Source: Zantedeschia hybrid cultivar (Eukaryota; Streptophyta; Magnoliopsida; Alismatales; Araceae). From it: a stretch of DNA of 64,000 nucleotides. Below, in pieces: positions 58,059 through 64,000 of the stretch (position 1 is the first letter of the stretch; every line of letters begins with the position of its first letter). Below the pieces are notes generated by a model that saw only the letters and a list, made by a program, of their open reading frames with translations, was not told the origin of the DNA and ran no database searches. The stretch is from contig JARZZO010000002.1 in the NCBI GenBank assembly GCA_030544215.1, forward strand, positions 83,179,150 through 83,243,149. The letters are read 5' to 3'. The translations under genes were made by a program, and so were the position numbers.

Positions 58059-61000
58059 TAAAATGTTGCTTTTTTCTTTTGAGCACGGGTGAGCATGGGG
58101 CTCTTTTGCTTGGCCATAGACTTGATAGGATGTGAGTCTTGTATCCCTGTGTTGTTAGAAGCATGAGGGTCCTCAGAAGAGGCAAAAGAGTCTTTAAATT
58201 TTTGGATGTCCAGTAAACATTTATGATCCTCCCTATGAGCAGAGCTGTCCAGGTTAAGAGCCTCCAAGAAGGAAGCGTGGCCCACAGTGTGAGGGTGTAA
58301 GCGAATAGCAGCAGTGAGACATTGTTCATAAGGTAATAAAAGGTGGGATGTCACCTGATTGTTGACTTGTGAGGATAAGCGATCGGCTTTGTGAGTTGTG
58401 GAGATGGCCTCAACAGTAGTGTTGTCCTGAGCATTAGCCGTGGGGCTACCTGAAAAGGTGGCTGTGTCTTCTAGATTCAACTCGCACGAGGGTTGAGGGG
58501 AAAGAGTTACCTGGTTATCAATGCTCAAAGTAGACGGTTTGAGGCCAGGAGTAAAGCAGTGATTATCCTGTGGGCCGGTCCACATAGGAGCAGCAGTCTC
58601 TCTGGGCCCGGTGACAGCAGGCGGTTGGCTGAGGTCAGTTTGGGCTTGGGCCTGTAAGTGGGCCGTCTCGTCTGTGGAGGCCCGCAGAGGCGCAACAGGG
58701 CTCGTGCGAGAAGCTTCTTTGACGTTTGGGAGCGAAATAATTTTTGGGCAGGTAGTGGCTGGGTCTTCGGCAGACGGTTCCTGCAGCTGTGGGTGCTGGG
58801 TACTTGAGGCAGTAGGCATCTGCATATTGGGACCAGAATTTCCGCCATAGGTGACCTGTTCGTCTGCAGGGGGCTGCTGTGTGTGGTTGGCGACAGCGTG
58901 GGTCAATAGCTTCTGACGAGTGGGCCTTGAGGCAGCATGTTGTGGGCACGGCCCAATAGCAGGAGGAGAGGCATGGTCTTGAAGGCGCGTATGGACAGGA
59001 GCGTCCAGCAGCTGTTGGTGCTGGGCGCTTGAAGCGGTGAGCACCTGCAAGTCCAAAACACATTTTCCAACATTGGTTACCTGTTCGTCGGTAAGAGGCT
59101 GTTGTGGGTGATAGGCAGCCGCGTGGGCCATAGGCTTCTGACGAGTGGTGCTTGAGGCGACAATATGTGGGCTCGGCCCATTAGCAGGATGAGGGGCGAG
59201 GTCCTGAAGACGAAAACTGGCTGGGTCCCGATGTTGATGTTGGGCTTCGTTAGCGCAAAGCACTAAGGTGTCGGAGGGGCAAGTCTGCTCCGTGTGCATG
59301 GGCCTGAATAGCTGAACCTGCTGTTGGGCTTGGGCCACCAGGCAGTCACCCGACGAAGTTGCTGGCTGGTTGTTGCTCGACGTCTTGCCACATAGAGAAC
59401 TAGTCCGAGTCAGCTGGAGCGTGGGCCCCACAGAGGGGGTGTGCTGGACCTCAGTAGGCCGGGGTGACAGCAGGCGAGTGCTTGGCGAGCTGGCATGCGA
59501 GTCCTTGATCAGTTTCTGCTCCTGAGTAGGCGTGCCAGCCGAGTAGCCACCTTCACCAACATTTTTTGAGGGGTCGTCCTGCAGGGCAGTGGGCCTACGA
59601 GGGTGGGTAGAAGCCGAAGTAGTGGACGGTTGTCTGGGAGGTATCAGGGAGGGGGGCTCGATGGAAGGAGAGTTGGTAGGAGGCGGGTCAACAACGAGGC
59701 CAGTGAGCAGCCTTAATGACTCCTGGTCTGGGTCCAGAGGGCGATGAGGGGCAGCGAACACGTCCGGCGGCTGGGCAGTGGGCATGCGGTTCTGCATGGT
59801 GTGTGTGGGGGCGCCCGAAGGACCAAACAAAGGCGGGGTAGACCCCTCGAAGGACTGAGAGGGCGTTCGGCGAGTGTCAGTTGTGGCAGCAAGTTGCCTC
59901 AGGGGGACGATCTGAGGGCACCTGTCAATTGGAGGGGCAGTAGGAGCCATGAGCGGAAACTTGGCCTCATGCATGGAGGAGGTGGGCCTCGGGGATGGGA
60001 TTAGAGTGCCACCTGTCAGGTGGGTCGGATAAGGGGCGGGAGGCAGCGAGGATATAACGGGAGCGTGGCTCGTGGGGGCAGCCTGGGCGTCGACCGAGGG
60101 CCTGCTAACAGAGGAAGGTAGCACGGAAAGGGCCTGGGTGGCCAAAGGAGGCGATGTCAGAGAGTGCAGAGGCATGGGTGAAGGTCTCCCCAGGGCCCTT
60201 TGCTCGCTAGGTTCGGTAGAAGAGAAAGGAGCGGTCGTCCTGGCACAAGGGTCGGGGTTCTCCAGAGACGGGGAAGGGAAGGGGTCAGGGCCCGGGAGAG
60301 GTGCGCCAGCCGACGAATGCTGAGAATGGCAAGAAGCGCACAATGGCGCGATGCCTGAGGGGTGGCTCGCCGAGGTTGGGGGCTCATGAGTGACGACAGG
60401 TGGCTGAGTGAGGATCACAGCGTGAGGGGCGCCTTGACCAGCATCGGACGGTCCAGGAGTGGCGTTGGGGGGAAGAGCGAGCGGTTGGGATGTAGTGAGA
60501 GAGGTTCTCGCCGGAGAATCCACGGCGGCGTAATCCTCCACGGCGGCGGAGCGCTCCACGGGCTTGGATGAAGTGGTCACCTGCGCAGAGGAAGAACCAG
60601 GCAAAGCGTGAGTAGATTGGTTGCCGGGAGGGGCGGAGCAGGGTGGAGCTCCATCAGTGTTGCCGGAGGCCGGGTCTTCTTCAAGCAGGGGCTGGAGCGC
60701 TTTGAAGGCATTTGAAAGCTGAACGGCCGGCTGGGAGGTAGAAGACCCTTTATGCACCCATTTCCTGTTAGTGCTAGCATGGCCACGGACGGCCTTTTTG
60801 GAGACCTCGGGGGCCTTGGAAGATCTGTCCATCGGTGGGTGATGCTCGACCATCATCGGAGGAGCGGAGGACTCGCCAGCATGCAGGCCAACGTGGGGGC
60901 TAGGCAGCGGATCCAAAGGCGAGTCCGGGGGTTTGTTTGTGGGCTGCGGGGGAGGTGGTTGCTTGGCAGCACGGCGGCAGGTCGCTTCCGCATGGCCCAT

Positions 61001-61928
61001 GAGCCTGCAGGACATACAGTAAGGGGGAAGGGGGGGGGTAGAGAATATCCTGGAAATATCCCGACGCGCCCATGCCGATCCATATGCGAGAGGGGCGCAG
61101 CTTGAGGACGTCGAGCTCGATGCAGGCACGGGCACAAGAAGTGTTGGTAAGCTGGGCCGTATGGACAGCGACCTGGAGAACTCTCCCAAGGTTACCAGCG
61201 ATGAACCTCACACATGATTCGTGGAAGAGATGTGGCTTGAGGGCTGGCAGCTCGATCCAAACAGGTATGACCGGAGGCTCTGTTCCGCATTCGAATTCGG
61301 GCACCCATTTGAGGAATCGGAAGAGGGAACCTTTGACGTAGAGCTGTTCGCGCAGGAGCAAACGGAGATAGTCATCTTCAGTGGTGCATCTGATGAGCAG
61401 GTGGCGGTTGTCCAAGGCACTGATAATGAACGATTGTTGGAGGCCCAGCCGTTGCGTTAGGAGGGTCTTGATCTCAGGGAAGGGGGGCCTGCCAAAGGGG
61501 GTTTTCGCCACAAGGGCGAACTGAAAGGGGATCAGAGTCTGGGCGATCTCTTCGAGTGAGAAAAAAACCGCAGGTTCCCCCAAGTCTGTAAACGCAGGTT
61601 GGTGGATGGGGATCTGAATCGCCGGGAAGAGGGACTTCTCCTTTAGCACTTGGGCGAAGGGCTTCGAGCCAGGGCCGGTGCTCCAGGCCGGAGCAGGGGA
61701 GGAGGCAAGGGTCGTGGTAGGAGCGGGCATCACCGTGGGCAAGCTGCTTGAGGGAGCTTCGGCCACAGATGGCATCAAGGCGGCGGCTGGTGGGGGGCCA
61801 GCAGGAGGCGACGGCGAGTGCACCAGTGGCTGAACAGCTGCAGGCGGGTGTTTCAGCAGAGTGGAGGGGTGAGGGGGAGGTGCCAACAGCGAAGGAGGAG
61901 GCTGACCGCCCCCCTCCGGGCCGGCCAT
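58058..61928 (-). pseudogene. Copy G ORF1, single homopolymer frameshift
   Basis: Start MAGPEGGGQPPP at 61928. A DUF4283-like domain (EPAVFFSLEEIAQTL to RIWIGMGASGYFQDI) leads to YPP, where a run of nine C (61030-61038 on plus) has one base more than expected. The frame continues as PPLPPYCMSCRLMGHAEATC (CCHC knuckle) with a very long P/S/T-rich tail ending TRAQKKKATF. The tail holds two ~80-residue repeats (LQD.A..P..GP.P). At about 1,290 codons it is the longest ORF1 here. A sequencing error in the C run could explain the break. Confidence 0.88.
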
Positions 61929-62006
61929 GGCCGGCGGAAGCCAGGGGGGGACACCCAGAGCTTCTCTCTCTAGGAAACTAGAGAGAGAAGGGAAACGGCC
62001 GAATGG

Positions 62007-62013
62007 TTTAGGG
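62007..62013 (+). repeat. Single TTTAGGG at the head-to-head junction of copies G and H
   Basis: The 5' end of copy G (minus) and the truncated 5' end of copy H (plus) are separated only by TTTAGGG plus one or two T. Polarity of the telomeric units reverses across this point. Confidence 0.85.
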
Positions 62014-63656
62014 TTATTTCCTTCTGGCACGATGATTGGACTGGTCATGGTCCTTTAAAGGATCACATTTCCGAGGATCAGTGGACTGCTATTGGTAATA
62101 CCCAAGCTTGGTCGGTTCGCGATTACATCATGTCTGGTCAGCATCTATTACACTCATTACCTTCAGACATCGCTTCTATTATCATGGCTTATATTGGCAT
62201 CTTTTCCACTCAACAAGACCATGATAAGATTATTTGGAAATCGAATTCCTATGGTTTTTTCACCACTAAATCAGCCTGACAAGTTGTTAGGCAGCAGATT
62301 CCTCCTCTCTCCATCACTAAATGGATCTGGTGCACTCAAATACCCAAGAAGATCTCCATCTTTATATACAGGGTCCTTGTTCATAAATTGCCTTTTGATT
62401 CCAATATTCAAAGAATAGGTATTCCATTGGCATCAAAGTGCGTGTGCTGCTCGAATGCTTCACAAGAGACTCTCAATCATGCCTTGGCTCATGGAGATTG
62501 GGCTTCCCACTGCTGGCGCTTCTTTCAGGATAGATGTGGACTTACTCTTCAGATGAACTCCTTTCATCACATATTTTGTTCCTTTATAAATCTGGCCTCA
62601 GGTACATCTCTATACTCTTTCATTATGGGTATTATTCCTTCTATTGTCGGTTGGTTTCTTTGGAAAGCCAGGTGTTCAGCCAAGTATGATGGTACCCACT
62701 CCCGTAAGGAAAACATTCTGCATCAGTGCCTCCACCTTATAAGAGAGCTTGCTGCCATGTACTCCCCAAAGTCCTCTTGTTCCTCTGCGCATAGAGTTGT
62801 ACTGCAAGCATTGGGTGTTGTGGATAGCTTTTCTCCCAAGTTACCAGTACTGGTAAGATGGATGCATCCTCCTACAGGTAAACTCAAACTTAACACTGAT
62901 GGTTGTAGTAGAGGTAATCCTGGCAATTCCGCTGGCTCAGCTATTCTCAGAAACGATAAAGGTCAGCTCATCATGGCATCTTGTGCCTACTTTGGTCACA
63001 CTCATAGCATCATTTCTGAACTTAGGGCGATTCTCACTGGCCTACAGATGTGTCTCCAACGAGGTTTTACTTGTCTTATTGTTGAATCTGATTGCCTCTC
63101 TCTTATCACTCTGATGATTTCCTCTAATCCCACTATCCCTTGCCTTCTTTTTCCTTGGTGGTTTGAGTTTTGTTCTCTCAGGGAAGCTATGGATCTTCAC
63201 TTTTGCCATGCTGTTAGAGAAGCCAACAAAGCTGCTGATGCTCTGGCTAATTTCTCCTGCGACCAGCAAGTTGATAAAGTCTTTTTAGATTCTTCTGCTT
63301 TGCCTTCTATTGTAAAAGGGGAAATCACTTCTGATAAAAGTGGTCTTCCCCACCTAAGGATTTGAGGGGTTCTTTTTTAGGGAGATTCTGGGTTTATTGA
63401 TGTACTCTCACAGGGGTAAGGTGGCACGTCCCCCCCTTGTATCTCAGGGGAAATCACTTTTGATAAAAGTGGTCTTCCCCTCCTTAGGACTTGAGGGGTT
63501 TCTTCAGGGGGATTTTGGGTTTATTGATGTACTCTCTCAGGGGTTAGGTGGTATGTCCCTCCCTTGTATCTCCAATTTTTTGATGAAATAAAATCCCAAG
63601 GGCCGGCCCAGGGTCCTAGTTAAATTCTTGGATTAAAAAAAAAAAAAAAAAAAAAA
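62014..63656 (+). mobile_element. LINE copy H, 5'-truncated, plus strand
   Basis: The only plus-strand copy. It begins within ORF2 at ISFWHDDWTGHGP and runs through zinc-binding and RNase H regions, the duplicated 3' UTR block (63319-63572), the 3' stem-loop and poly(A) 63635-63656, followed by CCCTAAA repeats. It belongs to the copy G subfamily; the RNase H domains differ by only a few residues. Confidence 0.93.
62016..63365 (+). pseudogene. Copy H ORF2 C-terminal fragment (zinc-binding + RNase H)
   Basis: In-frame from the truncation point, with one nonsense TGG to TGA at 62277-62279 (TKSA-stop-QVVRQQ). Contains KWIWCTQIPKKISIF, CVCCSNASQETLNHALAHGD, NTDGCSRGNPGNSAGSAIL, SELRAI, ESDCLS and EANKAADALANF. 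It stops at 63363-63365. No endonuclease or RT remains. Confidence 0.9.
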
Positions 63657-63677
63657 CCCTAAACCCTAAACCCTAAA
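63657..63677 (-). repeat. Telomeric repeat tract 9 (between copies H and I), inverted polarity
   Basis: Three CCCTAAA units on the plus strand, directly after copy H's poly(A). The G-rich strand therefore runs leftward here, opposite to tracts 1-7. Confidence 0.95.
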
Positions 63678-64000
63678 TTCTTGCTGAAGTCCGAGTCTTT
63701 GTGAGAGGAGAGACTTGATCTCAGGAAACGGCGGCCTACCGGAAGGAGTCTTAGCGACTAACGCAAAGCGGAAGGGGACCAAAGCTGCAGCAATCTCTTC
63801 AGCGGAGAAGAAGACAGCATGTTCGCCAAGATCCGTGAAGGCCGGGGCATGAACACGGAGGTCCACAGAGGGAAAAATTTTGTTTTCCCTGAGGATCTGG
63901 GCGAAGGTCTTCGACCCCGCATGAGCAGACCATCCACGATCCGGTGCAGAGGGCGGGTTGGAATCGCGCAGCGTGGACTTCCCCAGGGGGTCGCGCATGG
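63676..64000 (-). mobile_element. LINE copy I, ORF1 part, cut at its 3' side by telomeric repeat
   Basis: Minus-strand ORF1 sequence from MRDPLGKSTLRDSNPPSAPD to RLGLQQEF is almost identical to copy E at about 53351-53674, with only a few differences seen. It stops at GAATT and continues as TTTAGGG repeats on the minus strand. Everything downstream (zinc knuckle, tail, ORF2, poly(A)) is absent. The copy runs off the window. Confidence 0.9.

Larger units (their letters stand above)
54673..62006 (-). mobile_element. LINE copy G, reaches the 5' end but has an internal deletion
   Basis: Poly(T) 54673-54698, a duplicated 3' UTR block, a deleted ORF2, a long ORF1 and the hairpin-bearing 5' UTR ending GGCCGAATGG. 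Copy H has the same 3' UTR duplication. The copy is followed at 62007 by one TTTAGGG and then by oppositely oriented copy H. Confidence 0.92.

Noticed and set aside
21048..62006. Interpreting the array as a simple tandem (segmental) duplication of one LINE
   Set aside because: Copies differ in subfamily, truncation point, poly(A) length and spacer, so most are independent insertions.

Overview
The window is nuclear DNA of a flowering plant. It carries plant-type telomeric repeats (TTTAGGG), plant L1-clade LINEs whose ORF2 ends in an RNase H domain, an LTR retrotransposon with an initiator-Met-tRNA primer-binding site, a BED/DUF659 hAT transposase pseudogene, and an exon of the plant ERAD ubiquitin ligase HRD1. 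No rRNA or tRNA gene was recognised. The sequence does not fix the species.

Region 1 (1-14.0 kb) is ordinary, decayed euchromatic or subtelomeric DNA. It holds a minus-strand hAT transposase pseudogene (1-1.95 kb), a five-copy 155-bp tandem repeat interrupted by a tiny TACCGG-rich hAT MITE with an 8-bp target duplication, and a large degenerate inverted duplication (arms about 4.1-8.0 kb and 8.8-14.0 kb). Each arm carries the first coding exon of HRD1: an open copy on the left and a broken copy on the right. The right arm was later interrupted by a 2.3-kb element with Mutator-like termini and GC-rich, microsatellite-laden contents.

Region 2 (14.0-21.0 kb) is LTR-retrotransposon DNA: a 1.7-kb solo LTR with a perfect 5-bp target duplication, then a long LTR whose U3 contains a roughly 1.1-kb tandem duplication, a PBS, and an internal region without recognisable gag-pol. 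This region stops abruptly at 21,025, where TTTAGGG repeats begin.

Region 3 (21.0-64.0 kb) is the remarkable part: nine LINE copies (called A to I here) separated from each other only by short telomeric tracts. Every visible LINE 3' end (A to H) has its poly(A) joined directly to CCCTAAA repeats in the same polarity, and every visible 5' end, full-length or truncated, also meets telomeric repeat. On the plus strand the order is always (TTTAGGG)n, poly(T), antisense ORF2, antisense ORF1, (TTTAGGG)n, so the 3' ends point toward the chromosome interior and the 5' ends toward the chromosome tip. This is the geometry of telomere-resident retrotransposons such as Drosophila HeT-A/TART, Chlorella Zepp and silkworm TRAS/SART. 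Copy C appears intact in both ORFs, which are coupled by an overlapping TAATG stop-start. Copies A, E and G reach the family's 5' end but are mutated; B, D, F and H are 5'-truncated; I is cut in ORF1 and runs off the window.

Near 62.0 kb the polarity flips. Copy G (minus) meets copy H (plus) head to head across a single TTTAGGG, and H's poly(A) is followed by CCCTAAA repeats that cap a broken ORF1 of copy I. This resembles a fossil telomere-telomere fusion, or an inversion within a telomere-LINE array. My reading is that the window samples a subtelomere built by repeated cycles of LINE addition onto telomeric repeats, partial reverse transcription, renewed telomere addition and recombination. 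The elements share a short 5' UTR with a CT/AG hairpin (A, C, E, G), a 3'-terminal stem-loop before the poly(A), an ORF1 with an RNA-binding-like domain and a CCHC knuckle, and an ORF2 with endonuclease, reverse transcriptase, zinc-binding and RNase H domains.
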